Shown here piece after piece: positions 43,887 through 53,634 of a DNA stretch of 64,000 nucleotides (position 1 is the first letter of the stretch; each line of letters starts with the position of its first letter). The notes below the pieces were generated by a model. It did not search any database. It saw only the letters and a program-made list of their open reading frames with translations, and was not told the DNA's origin. The DNA comes from an uncultured Bacteroidales bacterium (lineage in GTDB: Bacteria > Bacteroidota > Bacteroidia > Bacteroidales > Muribaculaceae), in the NCBI GenBank assembly GCA_949289215.1, contig CASENC010000014.1, forward strand, positions 22,088-86,087. Reading direction: 5' to 3'. Both the position numbers and the translations under genes were made by a program.

Positions 43887-45872
43887 ATGAAAAAATTCAA
43901 TATATCGTCATTTTTAATGATATGCCTGCTGGCGGTGAGCGGCATGATGTTTACCGCTTGCGACGACGACCTCGACACCAACCAGTTCCAGGAAGGTGGA
44001 GTCAAGCTGAACGTGTGGGGACCATGTCCTGTGGCACGCGGCGGTGAACTGCGTTTCATCGGTACAGGCATGGACCAGGTGTCGTCGGTAGTGTTTCCCG
44101 AGAATGTGGAGGTTTCCGAGATAAACCGTGTGAGCAGTGAGGAAATTCGCGTTACCGTGCCGCAAGAGGCCGTTGAGGGAAAGTTGGTCTTGAACACTTC
44201 GCAAGGGAAGATTGAGACTACTACCGAGATTACTTTCCTTGAACCGGTTTCAATCGATGACTTCTCGCCCAAGAGCGTGAAGGCCGGCGACGAACTTACC
44301 ATTACCGGTGAATATCTTAACCTGATGCATGGTGTGATTTTTGCCGATGGTGTGGTTGTTGACGAATTTGTAAGCCATTCGCGCAATGAAATAAAGGTTA
44401 TTGTTCCTGCCGAGGCTCAATCAGGCCGCATTGGCGTTACCGACCTTGGTATCCAAAAGGATGGCACTGTGGAGGATATTCCCAACGAGATTTATGCCGA
44501 CGTAGAGGAACTTGGCGAGCTTACCGTGACCCTGCCCGCAGTGGCACAGGTGCTCGACGTGCAGAATGTAAAGCCCGGTGATGTGATTACTGTCACAGGT
44601 ACCGACCTTGACCTTGTTACCACAGTATTGATGCCTAACGACAGCATCGCCCAGTTCACCTACGCCGACGGTGCGCTTGCCATCACCGTGCGCCAGGATG
44701 CCATCGACGGGCAGGTGCGCATTCTCCCGGCATCGGGTGTGGAGGTGCTTGCAGCCAACCTCACAATGGCTGTGCCTACCGAACTTTCAGCAAACCCGGC
44801 TACCGGTTTGCGTGAGGGCGACGTGATTACCATTACAGGTACCAACCTCGACGTGGTGACTAATGTTACTTTCCCCGGCATGACCGAGGCAACCGAATTG
44901 GCCTCGCAGTCGGCAACAGAACTGACGGTGGCAATGCCTGCCGCAGCACAGTCGGGCGACCTTATGCTCAACACTGCTGCCGGCAAGAGCGTGGTGGTAG
45001 CCATTACCACAGCAAAGCCTGAAAATGTCACTTATGCGGCATCGAGCGTGGGCGGTGGCGAAAACCTTATAATCAACGGTCAGAATCTCGACCTTGTGGC
45101 AAGTGTGACATTTACCGGTGGTGCATCGGTTGGTGACTCCACATTTGTGGCACAGTCGGCAACTCAAATCACACTTGCAGTGCCTACTGCAGGCGCTGAA
45201 ACCGGCGTGGTTACACTCGTGATGGGCAACGGTGAGAGTGTTGAGGCTCCCGAAGTAACAATCACCTCACCCAATTGCGCATACTTGCCGAGTGTTCCCG
45301 AAAGCTTTGTGCAAGGAACATCGGTTGTGCTCGACATTATTAACGGTAGTCATCTTACCAATGTTACCATTAACGACGCACAATCGCAATTCTGGTTTGA
45401 CGAAACTGCCAATACGTTGTCGATAAAGATACCTGCCGATTTAAGCGGAACTTGCACCTTGAAGTTGATTTCAGATAATGGTGAAATGGAATATGAAATC
45501 AATATCGTGGCTCTTGAAACCACCATTTGGGAAGGTTCGTTTACTTTGAGCTGGAACGCACTTGAAGATCTCTCGTGGGGCAAGTATGATTTCAGTACGG
45601 TTAAGGCCGGACAAAAGCTTATAGTGTATTTCACCGAACTCGCTGATCAAACATATTGGCAAATCCGTATTGCCAAGGGTAACGGATGGGCGGCTCTTGC
45701 CGACTGGAGTACATCAATAGGCGGTGGCGACATATTGGATTTGGAAGCCGGTGCGACATCATATTCCTACACTCTGACTGAAAATGACGTGAACGAATTG
45801 GTAAATGAAGGCGGATTGATATTGACCGGCACTAACATTACGATAACTCGTGTAGCACTCTCCAACAATTGA
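43887..45872 (+). CDS. Lipoprotein with about six IPT/TIG repeats and a C-terminal beta domain
   Basis: This 661-residue surface protein has a lipobox FTAC (Cys near 25) followed by DDDLD, an export signal typical of surface lipoproteins. About six tandem IPT/TIG-like repeats of 75-85 residues run from about 40 to 540, each with a G-D-x-I/L-T-I-T-G-x-N/D-L-D-x-V-x-x-V motif. The last 110 residues form a different domain with several Trp (TIWEGSFTLSW, YWQIRIAKGNGWAALADW), likely a carbohydrate-binding beta-sandwich. It is in the SusE/F position of the locus. The repeats probably act as an arm that holds the binding domain away from the membrane. Confidence 0.85.
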   Translation: MKKFNISSFLMICLLAVSGMMFTACDDDLDTNQFQEGGVKLNVWGPCPVARGGELRFIGTGMDQVSSVVFPENVEVSEINRVSSEEIRVTVPQEAVEGKLVLNTSQGKIETTTEITFLEPVSIDDFSPKSVKAGDELTITGEYLNLMHGVIFADGVVVDEFVSHSRNEIKVIVPAEAQSGRIGVTDLGIQKDGTVEDIPNEIYADVEELGELTVTLPAVAQVLDVQNVKPGDVITVTGTDLDLVTTVLMPNDSIAQFTYADGALAITVRQDAIDGQVRILPASGVEVLAANLTMAVPTELSANPATGLREGDVITITGTNLDVVTNVTFPGMTEATELASQSATELTVAMPAAAQSGDLMLNTAAGKSVVVAITTAKPENVTYAASSVGGGENLIINGQNLDLVASVTFTGGASVGDSTFVAQSATQITLAVPTAGAETGVVTLVMGNGESVEAPEVTITSPNCAYLPSVPESFVQGTSVVLDIINGSHLTNVTINDAQSQFWFDETANTLSIKIPADLSGTCTLKLISDNGEMEYEINIVALETTIWEGSFTLSWNALEDLSWGKYDFSTVKAGQKLIVYFTELADQTYWQIRIAKGNGWAALADWSTSIGGGDILDLEAGATSYSYTLTENDVNELVNEGGLILTGTNITITRVALSNN

Positions 45873-45920
45873 TAATAGAATAGTTCAATAGGTTCTATAT
45901 ATAAATCAACCAACCTGTGT

Positions 45921-45966
45921 GCAGGTGCCCGTTCTTGTGAAACGGGGCGGGCATTTGCTTTTTTAA
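45921..45966 (+). terminator. Intrinsic terminator after the IPT/TIG gene
   Basis: A hairpin with arms TGCCCG and CGGGCA, extended by outer GCA/TGC pairs, is followed by a run of six T. It splits the locus into an upstream susCD unit and the downstream GH26 unit. Confidence 0.75.
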
Positions 45967-46009
45967 AGAAAAAAAACAGTAACTTTCTCATTATTTTTTG
46001 ACATAGATT

Positions 46010-47446
46010 ATGAAATTCTTGAAAACTATACCGGCGGTGTTGCTCATGGCTGTTGCGCTCGTTGCTTGCGACGATGATGAAACCATGATGACGCAAACAC
46101 CCGTCACGCTGCGCTCGCAATCGATTGCCGAGGGTGCATCGGTGCTTGCCGGAATGACTACGCAACTCACACTCTCGTATAATTATCACATGGCAGTTAA
46201 TGAGGCTGCCGGTGTTACCGTTAACGGTACAGCAGTTACACCCACCATCGATGGGGCAGATGTGAAGAATGTATTGATACCCTTGGAACTTGAGGCAGGT
46301 ACCGAATATACTATTTCGGTTCCGGCAGGTGCATTTTACAATGCCGATAATTCATCGATGACTGCCGGTGCTTTTACCGTAAAGTTCTCGACTGTCAACG
46401 GTCTTGACAAGAGCCTTGTGACAACATCGCTTGTTAACGGCAATGCCACGCAACAGGCCAAGAATGTGTATAATTTCTTGCTTGAGCAATACACTACTCG
46501 CACACTCTCGGGTGTGATGGCCAATGTGGATAACGACAATGAATTTGCCGACCTTGTGAACACGACCACAGGCAAATATCCGGCACTGACAGGATATGAC
46601 TTCATCCACCTTGCTTACTCGCCTTGCGACTGGGTTGATTATAACAACATAACTCCGGCTCAGACGCAATGGAACAACAACGGACTTGTAACGTATATGT
46701 GGCATTGGAACACACCAAGCAACGAAGGTGACGCAGTGGATACTTATAATGCAAATTCCGACTTCGACATCGAGGCTGCTCTTACCGAGGGTACTTGGCA
46801 GCACGATTTCATCATGGCCGACATTGCCGAGGTGGCAGGTTACCTGAAACTGCTGCAAGATGCAGGTATCCCGGTTATTTGGCGTCCGCTCCATGAGGCA
46901 GCCGGAAATTACGACCTTTACGGCAGCATGGCCGACGGCGCGTGGTTCTGGTGGGGAAAGAAAGGCCCCGAGGCAACCAAGCAACTGTGGAAATTACTTT
47001 ATGACCAATTGGTAAATGTGCATGGGCTTAACAACCTCATTTGGGTGTGGACCGTGCAAGTGCCCACCGAGCGCACCGAAGAATACCTTGACGATGCCAT
47101 AGCCGCATATCCCGGCGACGAGTATGTTGATATTATAGGTGTTGACATCTATGCCGACAACATCGACTCGAAGAAGTTGCAATTTGACTTTGCCACTGCT
47201 GTTGCCGACGGTAAGAAGATGGTGACGCTGAGCGAATGCGGCAATGTTCCCAATCCCGAAACTTGCTTCATGAGCGGCGAGGCCTGGTCGTGGTTTATGG
47301 TTTGGTACAATACCGACGAGGATGGCAACATATTGCTCAACACCGAAGATGCCAACTATAGCCTTAATACAGCCGAATATTGGAGCGAGCTGATGGACAG
47401 CGAATATGTAATCACTCGCGACGAGATGCCCGGCGACTTGAAATAA
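46010..47446 (+). CDS. GH26 endo-beta-1,4-mannanase lipoprotein
   Basis: This 478-residue lipoprotein likely hydrolyses mannan at the cell surface. The signal ends at VAC (Cys20) followed by DDDE. An Ig-like N-terminal domain (about 35-130) precedes the GH26 barrel (about 140-470). The acid/base is Glu296 in RPLHEA and the nucleophile is Glu409 in LSECG; both GH26 motifs are intact, as is the WFWWGKKGPE segment between them. It follows a terminator, so it probably has its own promoter or depends on read-through. Confidence 0.92.
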   Translation: MKFLKTIPAVLLMAVALVACDDDETMMTQTPVTLRSQSIAEGASVLAGMTTQLTLSYNYHMAVNEAAGVTVNGTAVTPTIDGADVKNVLIPLELEAGTEYTISVPAGAFYNADNSSMTAGAFTVKFSTVNGLDKSLVTTSLVNGNATQQAKNVYNFLLEQYTTRTLSGVMANVDNDNEFADLVNTTTGKYPALTGYDFIHLAYSPCDWVDYNNITPAQTQWNNNGLVTYMWHWNTPSNEGDAVDTYNANSDFDIEAALTEGTWQHDFIMADIAEVAGYLKLLQDAGIPVIWRPLHEAAGNYDLYGSMADGAWFWWGKKGPEATKQLWKLLYDQLVNVHGLNNLIWVWTVQVPTERTEEYLDDAIAAYPGDEYVDIIGVDIYADNIDSKKLQFDFATAVADGKKMVTLSECGNVPNPETCFMSGEAWSWFMVWYNTDEDGNILLNTEDANYSLNTAEYWSELMDSEYVITRDEMPGDLK

Positions 47447-47478
47447 ACAAAGTTGAAATTTTGCCACCATTGCGTATT

Positions 47479-47506
47479 GTAGAGACGCGATTAATCGCGT
47501 CTCTAC
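47479..47506. repeat. 28-bp perfect palindrome of the GTAGAGACG family
   Basis: GTAGAGACGCGATT and its exact complement form a perfect dyad between the GH26 and GH3 genes, 31 bases before the GH3 start. A G-run follows instead of a T-run, so it is not a typical terminator. A relative lies at 52117-52147. Confidence 0.75.
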
Positions 47507-47536
47507 AGCAGGGGGGCTGGACACACGCATACAGGA

Positions 47537-49780
47537 ATGGAAACTTACAAAAATCCGGCTGCACCCATTGCCGACAGGGTGGAGGACTTGCTTGGGCGCA
47601 TGACGCTCGAAGAAAAGGTGGGGCAAACCAACCAATTGGTGGGAGTGGAACATTTCCGCCAAAACCTTGCATCGCTCACTGCCGACGACTTGTTCCGCAA
47701 CACTGCGCAGGCCATATATCCAGGGCATAAGCCCGAAGAGCTTGAGGTGTGGACGCGGCAGGGTATTGTGGGTTCGTTCTTGCACGTTATCACACTCGAA
47801 GAGGCCAATCGCTTGCAACATATTGCGATGGAAAGCCGCCTGTCCGTGCCGTTGCTTTTCGGCATAGATGCAATCCACGGCAACGCCAATTGCCCCGACA
47901 ATACCGTGTACCCGGGAAACCTGGGGCTTGCCTGTTCGTTCAATACCGGTCTTGCAAGGCGTATAGCACGGCAGACGGCTGCCGAGATGCGTGCCATGAA
48001 TATGCACTGGACGTTCAATCCCAATGTGGAAGTGGCGCATGATGCCCGGTGGGGGCGTTGCGGCGAGACTTATGGTGAAGACCGTTGCCTTGTGGAGCGC
48101 ATGGGTGTGGAGACTGTGCGCGGCTTGCAGGGCAACCTTGACAGCACGGCTGATGTGGCTGCTTGTGCCAAACACCTTGTGGGCGGCAGCCGCCCCGACA
48201 ACGGTACCAACGGCAGCCCTTGCGATGTGAGCGAGCGCACCTTGCGCACCACATTCTTCCCACCGTTCAAGGCTGCGGTGGATGCCGGTGTGGCAACCGT
48301 GATGCCGTCGCACAACGAACTTAACGGAACGCCGTGCCACAGCAGCCGTTGGCTTATGACCGACGTGTTGCGCCAGGAATGGGGGTTCAATGGATTTGTG
48401 GTGAGCGACTGGATGGACATAGAGCACGTGTACGACTTGCACGGCACTGCCGAAACTGTTGAAGATGCATACCGCCAAAGCATCATGGCCGGAATGGATA
48501 TGCATATGCATGGTCCCGATTGGGTTGATGCCGTGTGCCGCCTTGTGAAAGAAGGCGTGATAAGCGAGCAGCGCATCGACGAGAGTGTGCGCCGCATACT
48601 TGAACTGAAGTTCCGCCTTGGATTGTTCGAGCACCCGTATGCCGACCCGGAAACCACCATGCAGATGCGCTTGTGTGACGAGCATCGCTGCACTGCGCTC
48701 GAAGCTGCACGGCAGAGCATAGTTTTGTTGAAAAACGACGGACTTTTGCCGCTTGATTCAAATCGTTATCGCAAGATACTCGTCACCGGGATAAATGCCC
48801 AGGACGAAAATATCATGGGTGACTGGTCGGCAAGCCAGCGTCCCGAGAATGTGGTGACGATACTCGAAGGCATAAGCAGTTTTGTAGGTGATGGTTGCGA
48901 GGTGCTGTATGTGAGCCAGGGGTGGGACCCGCGCAACATGAGCCCCGAGCGTGTGGAACGTGCTGCCGAGGTGGCACGCGAGGCCGACCTTAACATAGTG
49001 GTTGCCGGAGAATACATGATGCGGTGGCGGTGGAACGACCGCACTTGCGGCGAGGATACCGACCGCAGCGACATCGATCTCGTGGGGTTGCAAAATGAAC
49101 TTATACGCCGTGTGGCCGAGTCGGGCAAGCCCACTATACTTGTATTGGTCAACGGTCGTCCGCTCGGAGTGGACTGGGCGGCAAGCAATTTGCCGGCTAT
49201 AGTCGAGGCTTGGGAACCGGGAATGTATGGCGGCCAGGCTGTTGCCGAAATCCTGTTTGGCAAGGTAAATCCAAGTGCAAAGCTCTCTATTACCATACCG
49301 CGGGCGGTGGGGCAGATTCATTGCCACTATGATCACAAGCCATCGCAATATTTTCACCCGTATGCCTGCTCGTCGAGCGAACCGCTTTATCCGTTTGGTT
49401 ACGGGTTGTCATACACGACTTATGCCTATTCCAAGCTTACAGCCGAGGGTGAGATATGTGCCGGCGGAACCGGAAGTATCGACGTGTCGGTCGATGTGGC
49501 CAATACCGGCAGCGTTGACGGGGAAGAAATCGTGCAGTTGTACATTCGCGATGTGTATAGCACATTCACCCGTCCGGTGAAAGAATTGAAAGACTTCAAG
49601 CGCGTGGCGTTGAAGGCAGGCGAGAGCAAGCGTGTGCATTTCACGCTTACGCCCGAAATGCTTGCTATGCTTGATGCCGATTACCATTGGGTGATAGAAC
49701 CGGGCGACTTTGTGGTTATGGTGGGTTCTTCGAGCCGTGACAATGATTTGTTGAAAATAAAAATTAATGTTAAGAAGTAA
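47537..49780 (+). CDS. GH3 beta-glycosidase without signal peptide
   Basis: This 747-residue enzyme likely removes glucose or mannose residues from the non-reducing end of (gluco)manno-oligosaccharides. The GH3 N-terminal barrel (about 1-330) has the ADRVEDLLGRMTLEEKVGQ start, KHLVGGS and the nucleophile Asp291 in VVSDW. The second domain (about 370-600) and a C-terminal fibronectin-III-like domain (about 650-740, EEIVQLYIRD...RPVKELKDFKR) are complete. It lacks any signal peptide: the protein starts METYKNPAAPIADRV, where relatives have an export signal before the YKNP segment, and an in-frame stop lies in the palindrome upstream. It could be cytoplasmic, or the 5' end was lost. Confidence 0.9.
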   Translation: METYKNPAAPIADRVEDLLGRMTLEEKVGQTNQLVGVEHFRQNLASLTADDLFRNTAQAIYPGHKPEELEVWTRQGIVGSFLHVITLEEANRLQHIAMESRLSVPLLFGIDAIHGNANCPDNTVYPGNLGLACSFNTGLARRIARQTAAEMRAMNMHWTFNPNVEVAHDARWGRCGETYGEDRCLVERMGVETVRGLQGNLDSTADVAACAKHLVGGSRPDNGTNGSPCDVSERTLRTTFFPPFKAAVDAGVATVMPSHNELNGTPCHSSRWLMTDVLRQEWGFNGFVVSDWMDIEHVYDLHGTAETVEDAYRQSIMAGMDMHMHGPDWVDAVCRLVKEGVISEQRIDESVRRILELKFRLGLFEHPYADPETTMQMRLCDEHRCTALEAARQSIVLLKNDGLLPLDSNRYRKILVTGINAQDENIMGDWSASQRPENVVTILEGISSFVGDGCEVLYVSQGWDPRNMSPERVERAAEVAREADLNIVVAGEYMMRWRWNDRTCGEDTDRSDIDLVGLQNELIRRVAESGKPTILVLVNGRPLGVDWAASNLPAIVEAWEPGMYGGQAVAEILFGKVNPSAKLSITIPRAVGQIHCHYDHKPSQYFHPYACSSSEPLYPFGYGLSYTTYAYSKLTAEGEICAGGTGSIDVSVDVANTGSVDGEEIVQLYIRDVYSTFTRPVKELKDFKRVALKAGESKRVHFTLTPEMLAMLDADYHWVIEPGDFVVMVGSSSRDNDLLKIKINVKK

Positions 49781-49781
49781 G

Positions 49782-50897
49782 ATGAATAAGTTTTTGTTAT
49801 ATATACCTGTTTTGGCCGCACTCGTGAGTTGCGGCGGTGCCAAGACCACCGAGACTGCCGTCGATGTGCAACCCACTCCCGCCGAGCAGTTGCGTGTGCG
49901 CCTTGACAGCATATCGCGGCACGGTTTTGCATTCGGAATGCATGATGCCACTGCCTACGGCCACACTTGGGTGGGCCTTGAGGACAGTTGCGACGTGTGC
50001 TCGGTGTGCGGCGATTACCCCGGTATGATGAACTGGGATTTGGGCCTGATAGAGTGGAATTGCGACAAGGAACTTGACGGCGTGCCGTTTGAGACGATAC
50101 GGCGTGAAGTAGTGAAACAAGACCGGCGAGGTGGCATAAACACATTCAGCTGGCACGCACGTAACCCGATGACGAAAGGAGATTCCTGGAATTGCGAAGG
50201 CGACTCGGTGGTGCATCGTTGTGTAACCGAGGGTGAACCGCTCAACGACACGCTGAAGGTGTGGATAGGGCGTGCGGCCGATTTCATAGGTTCGTTGCGT
50301 GATGCCGAGGGCCGTCGCATAGCCGTAGTGTTCCGCCCGTGGCATGAACATACCGGCAGCTGGTTCTGGTGGGGGCGCGACCATTGTTCGGTAGATGATT
50401 ACAAGGCACTGTGGAAACTCACATACGACATCTTTAAAGAAAAAGGCATCGACAATGTGCTGTGGGCATATTCACCCGACAAGGATTATGTAACCGACGA
50501 GGCAAGTTACCTTGAACGTTACCCGGGCGACAGCATCATCGACATTATGGGCGGTGACGTTTACCACTTTGACGGAGAAAAAGGAAAAGACACATACATC
50601 GAACGGATACATAATGTCATAGGTTCGGCTTGCGCTGTAGCCAAGGAACGTGGCAAACTCGCGGCATTTACCGAAACCGGAAGCGAAGGGTTGCCCATGG
50701 CCGACTGGTGGACCGAGGTGCTGCTGAAGAATGTGGCGCAATATCCGGTGTGCTATGTTTCGGTGTGGCGCAACGCACACGATAATCCCAAGCACTTTTA
50801 TGCGCCCTATCCGGGACAAAAATCGGTGCCATCGTTCATGGAATTTTATAACGACGACCGTACATTATTCGCACGAGACTTAGAGAAAATCAAATAA
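49782..50897 (+). CDS. GH26 beta-mannanase/mannobiohydrolase-type lipoprotein
   Basis: This is a second, shorter GH26 (371 residues) of periplasmic type. The signal peptide ends at LVSC (Cys17) with GGAK after it, which lacks the acidic residues of the surface-export signal, so the protein probably faces the periplasm. The acid/base is Glu189 in RPWHEH and the nucleophile is Glu298 in FTETGS. HGFAFGMHDATAYGHTW near 45 and the SWFWWGRDHC segment near 195 fit the Bacteroidetes branch that includes mannobiose-releasing enzymes. The product would feed the epimerase-phosphorylase pair encoded downstream. The ATG at 49782 was chosen to start at MNKFLLY; the frame is open 15 bases further, within the end of the GH3 gene. 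Confidence 0.88.
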   Translation: MNKFLLYIPVLAALVSCGGAKTTETAVDVQPTPAEQLRVRLDSISRHGFAFGMHDATAYGHTWVGLEDSCDVCSVCGDYPGMMNWDLGLIEWNCDKELDGVPFETIRREVVKQDRRGGINTFSWHARNPMTKGDSWNCEGDSVVHRCVTEGEPLNDTLKVWIGRAADFIGSLRDAEGRRIAVVFRPWHEHTGSWFWWGRDHCSVDDYKALWKLTYDIFKEKGIDNVLWAYSPDKDYVTDEASYLERYPGDSIIDIMGGDVYHFDGEKGKDTYIERIHNVIGSACAVAKERGKLAAFTETGSEGLPMADWWTEVLLKNVAQYPVCYVSVWRNAHDNPKHFYAPYPGQKSVPSFMEFYNDDRTLFARDLEKIK

Positions 50898-50927
50898 TCA
50901 CAATACTTACACACCCGAAAAATATTA

Positions 50928-52103
50928 ATGGTTATGTCAGTTTTTGAAGAAAGAAAAAGCAAGATAGAGCGTGAATACGAGGAATTAGTGAGTCGCCCTA
51001 ATGAAAAAATAGAAGACAACGGCGTTTATTGCCGTTACAAGAATCCTGTGCTTACGGCACGCATGGCACCCCCGTTTTGGCGTTACGATTACGACCCTGA
51101 AAGCAATCCGTATTTCATGGAGCGCATAGGTGTGAACGCAGTGCTTAATTCGGGAGCCATCAAGTGGAACGGCAAATATGTGCTGGTGGCACGTGTGGAA
51201 GGAGCCGACCGCAAGTCGTTTTTTGCGGTGGCCGAAAGCCCTAACGGCATCGACAACTTCCGTTTCCACGATCATCCCATCACCATGCCCGACACCGAAG
51301 ATCCTGCCGTGAACGTTTATGATATGCGCCTCACGGCACATGAAGACGGATGGGTTTACGGCCTGTTTTGTGTGGAACGACACGACCCGGCATATCCCAA
51401 CGACCTCAGTGCGGCCACTGCGGCTTGCGGTATTGCCCGTACCAAGGACCTTGTGAACTGGGAACGCCTTCCCGACTTGAAGAGCCGCAGCCAGCAACGC
51501 AATGTGGTGCTGCACCCCGAATTTGTCGATGGCAAATATGCCCTTTACACACGTCCGCAAGACGGTTTCATCGATACCGGCAGTGGCGGCGGCATAGGTT
51601 GGGCATTAATCGATGATATAACCAATGCCGAGGTCAAAGAAGAAACCATAATCGACCGCCGCTATTACCATACCATCAAGGAAGTAAAAAACGGTGAAGG
51701 TCCTCACCCCATAAAGACTCCGAAAGGGTGGTTGCACCTCGCACACGGAGTGCGCGGCTGTGCGTCGGGATTGCGATATGTGTTGTATATGTATATGACA
51801 GCCCTCGACGAGCCTTGGCGCGAGATAGCCACTCCGGGCGGTTATTTCATGGCTCCCGTAGGCGAGGAATACATGGGCGACGTGATGAACGTGCTTTTCA
51901 CCAACGGTTGGATTGCCGATGAGGACGGTACTGTGTATATATACTATGCATCGAGCGACACGCGTATGCACGTGGCAACTTCCACCATCGACCGCCTTGT
52001 GGACTATTGCATGAACACGCCGGCCGACGGACTTAGCACAGGAGAGTCGGTGAAGACACTGAACCGCCTTATCGACAAGAATTTGAAGATAATGGGACAT
52101 TAA
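50928..52103 (+). CDS. GH130 4-O-beta-D-mannosyl-D-glucose phosphorylase-type enzyme
   Basis: This cytoplasmic phosphorylase probably converts beta-1,4-mannosyl-glucose and phosphate into mannose 1-phosphate and glucose. It has 391 residues forming a five-bladed propeller. GH130 motifs include the catalytic Asp in VYDMRLT (residue 132 from this start), the phosphate-binding RSQQRN and HHTIKE-like ([14 protein letters not shown]) segments, and the [12 protein letters not shown] loop. There is no signal peptide. An ATG two codons later (50934) is also possible. The mannobiose 2-epimerase gene two genes downstream supplies its substrate, supporting the MGP assignment over mannobiose or N-glycan phosphorylases. 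Confidence 0.92.
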   Translation: MVMSVFEERKSKIEREYEELVSRPNEKIEDNGVYCRYKNPVLTARMAPPFWRYDYDPESNPYFMERIGVNAVLNSGAIKWNGKYVLVARVEGADRKSFFAVAESPNGIDNFRFHDHPITMPDTEDPAVNVYDMRLTAHEDGWVYGLFCVERHDPAYPNDLSAATAACGIARTKDLVNWERLPDLKSRSQQRNVVLHPEFVDGKYALYTRPQDGFIDTGSGGGIGWALIDDITNAEVKEETIIDRRYYHTIKEVKNGEGPHPIKTPKGWLHLAHGVRGCASGLRYVLYMYMTALDEPWREIATPGGYFMAPVGEEYMGDVMNVLFTNGWIADEDGTVYIYYASSDTRMHVATSTIDRLVDYCMNTPADGLSTGESVKTLNRLIDKNLKIMGH

Positions 52104-52116
52104 TCCCACAATGCAC

Positions 52117-52147
52117 GTAGAGACGTGGCACGGCCCCACGTCTCTAC
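52117..52147. repeat. Inverted repeat of the GTAGAGACG family
   Basis: Arms GTAGAGACGTGG and CCACGTCTCTAC enclose a 7-base loop, followed by ATTTTATTT. It lies 14 bases after the GH130 stop and may act as a terminator; its arms match those of the palindrome at 47479 over the outer nine bases. Confidence 0.75.
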
Positions 52148-52181
52148 ATTTTATTTACATAAACCTGCTGATACAATATAA

Positions 52182-53600
52182 ATGATACCATTAAAAGAGA
52201 AAATAGGATATGGATTTGGCGACATGGCATCTTCGATGTTTTGGAAGATACTGTCGTACTATCTGCCATTTTTTTATTCCAACATATTTGGACTGGAATT
52301 TAACGATGCGGCGATGCTGTTCCTTGTGACACGCATTTGGGATGCCGTGTCCGACCCTGTGATGGGCACCATTGCCGACCGCACCAAGACGCGTTGGGGC
52401 AAATATCGTCCTTACCTGTTGTGGGTGGCAGCACCGTTTGCCATTTGCGGAGTCCTTGTGTTTACCACTCCCGGATGGGAATATGGCGCAAAACTGTTTT
52501 GGGCATATTTCACCTACATACTCATGATGACTGTTTACACAGGTATCAATGTGCCGTATGGGGCAATGCTTGGTGTTATTACTGATGACTCCAACCAAAA
52601 GACTGTGTTGTCGTCATACCGTATGTTTTTTGCCTATGGCGGCAGTTTCATTGCCCTTGCTTCGTGGGAACCGTTGTCAAATTTCTTCAGCACCTCGGTT
52701 TTCGGTACCTCGGCGACTCCCGATGCCGCAGCAGGCAGCCAGTGGGCCATGATATGTATTGCCTCGGTGTGTTTTTTGCTGTTCTTGTGTTGCTTTGCCC
52801 TTACCAAGGAGCGAATAAAAAGCGTTTCGACCGTATCGGTCGGCAGCGACTTGAAAGCTTTGCTTGCCAATTCCCCATGGTGGCTGATGATAGGCGCGGC
52901 ACTCTGTACCAATTTGTTTAATACCGTGCGCGGTTCCACTGTGGCTTATTTCTTTGCCGATGTGGTTGCTCCCGGTGGCGAAGAGGTGAGTTTGCTGCTA
53001 TTCGGAATGCAGATTTTGTTTTACTCTGGATTGTTCCTGAGTGTGGGCGAGGTGGCTAATATGTTAGGCGTGTCGCTTACCGTATCCATCACCAAGGTGC
53101 TGGGCAAGAAGGGCACATTTATTTGGACCAATTTTGCACTTGTGGTGCTGAGCATAGCATTCTTTTTTGTTCCGGTGACCCAAACCGGATTTTGGCTGAT
53201 GTTGCTGTTGCAGATTGTAATATCGATATGTACGGGTATAATTTCACCGTTGATATGGAGTATGTATGCCGATGTGTCGGACTATGCTGAGCTTAAATAT
53301 AATACTGCATCGACGGGCTTGATTTTCTCGTCGTCGTCGATGGCGCAGAAGTTTGGCAGCGCATTTGGCGGTGCGGCGGTGATGTGGATATTGGGAATGT
53401 TTGGTTACGTCACCAACCTTGCCCCCGGGCAGGTGCAGCCGGCCGAGGCTGTTTCGTGCCTGTGGTGGCTTATGAGCTGGATACCGGCGATAGTGGCGGG
53501 CATAGCCATAATTGTAGCCGTATTTTATCCGTTAAATACACGACACATGGCGCAAATAGAGCAGCAATTGAAGCAAATACGCGCCAAGAGCATGGAATAA
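52182..53600 (+). CDS. GPH-family (MFS) sugar:cation symporter
   Basis: This 472-residue inner-membrane transporter probably imports mannobiose or a related disaccharide. It has about 12 hydrophobic segments. The family's motif with D-P-V-M-G-x-I-A-D-R-T-K-T-R-W-G-K-YRPY is at about 57-82, typical of the GPH (glycoside-pentoside-hexuronide) branch of the MFS. The second half repeats features such as YADVSDYAELK near 365. It sits between the phosphorylase and epimerase genes, as in known mannan loci. Confidence 0.93.
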   Translation: MIPLKEKIGYGFGDMASSMFWKILSYYLPFFYSNIFGLEFNDAAMLFLVTRIWDAVSDPVMGTIADRTKTRWGKYRPYLLWVAAPFAICGVLVFTTPGWEYGAKLFWAYFTYILMMTVYTGINVPYGAMLGVITDDSNQKTVLSSYRMFFAYGGSFIALASWEPLSNFFSTSVFGTSATPDAAAGSQWAMICIASVCFLLFLCCFALTKERIKSVSTVSVGSDLKALLANSPWWLMIGAALCTNLFNTVRGSTVAYFFADVVAPGGEEVSLLLFGMQILFYSGLFLSVGEVANMLGVSLTVSITKVLGKKGTFIWTNFALVVLSIAFFFVPVTQTGFWLMLLLQIVISICTGIISPLIWSMYADVSDYAELKYNTASTGLIFSSSSMAQKFGSAFGGAAVMWILGMFGYVTNLAPGQVQPAEAVSCLWWLMSWIPAIVAGIAIIVAVFYPLNTRHMAQIEQQLKQIRAKSME

Positions 53601-53634
53601 TGTTATAATTTTGCAAAACACATTTAGTGAAACG

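Noticed and set aside
46994-48685. Minus-strand open frame of 563 codons opposite the GH26 and GH3 genes
   Set aside because: Composition is rich in His, Arg and Cys without any family pattern; it mirrors the codon bias of the well-supported plus-strand genes.
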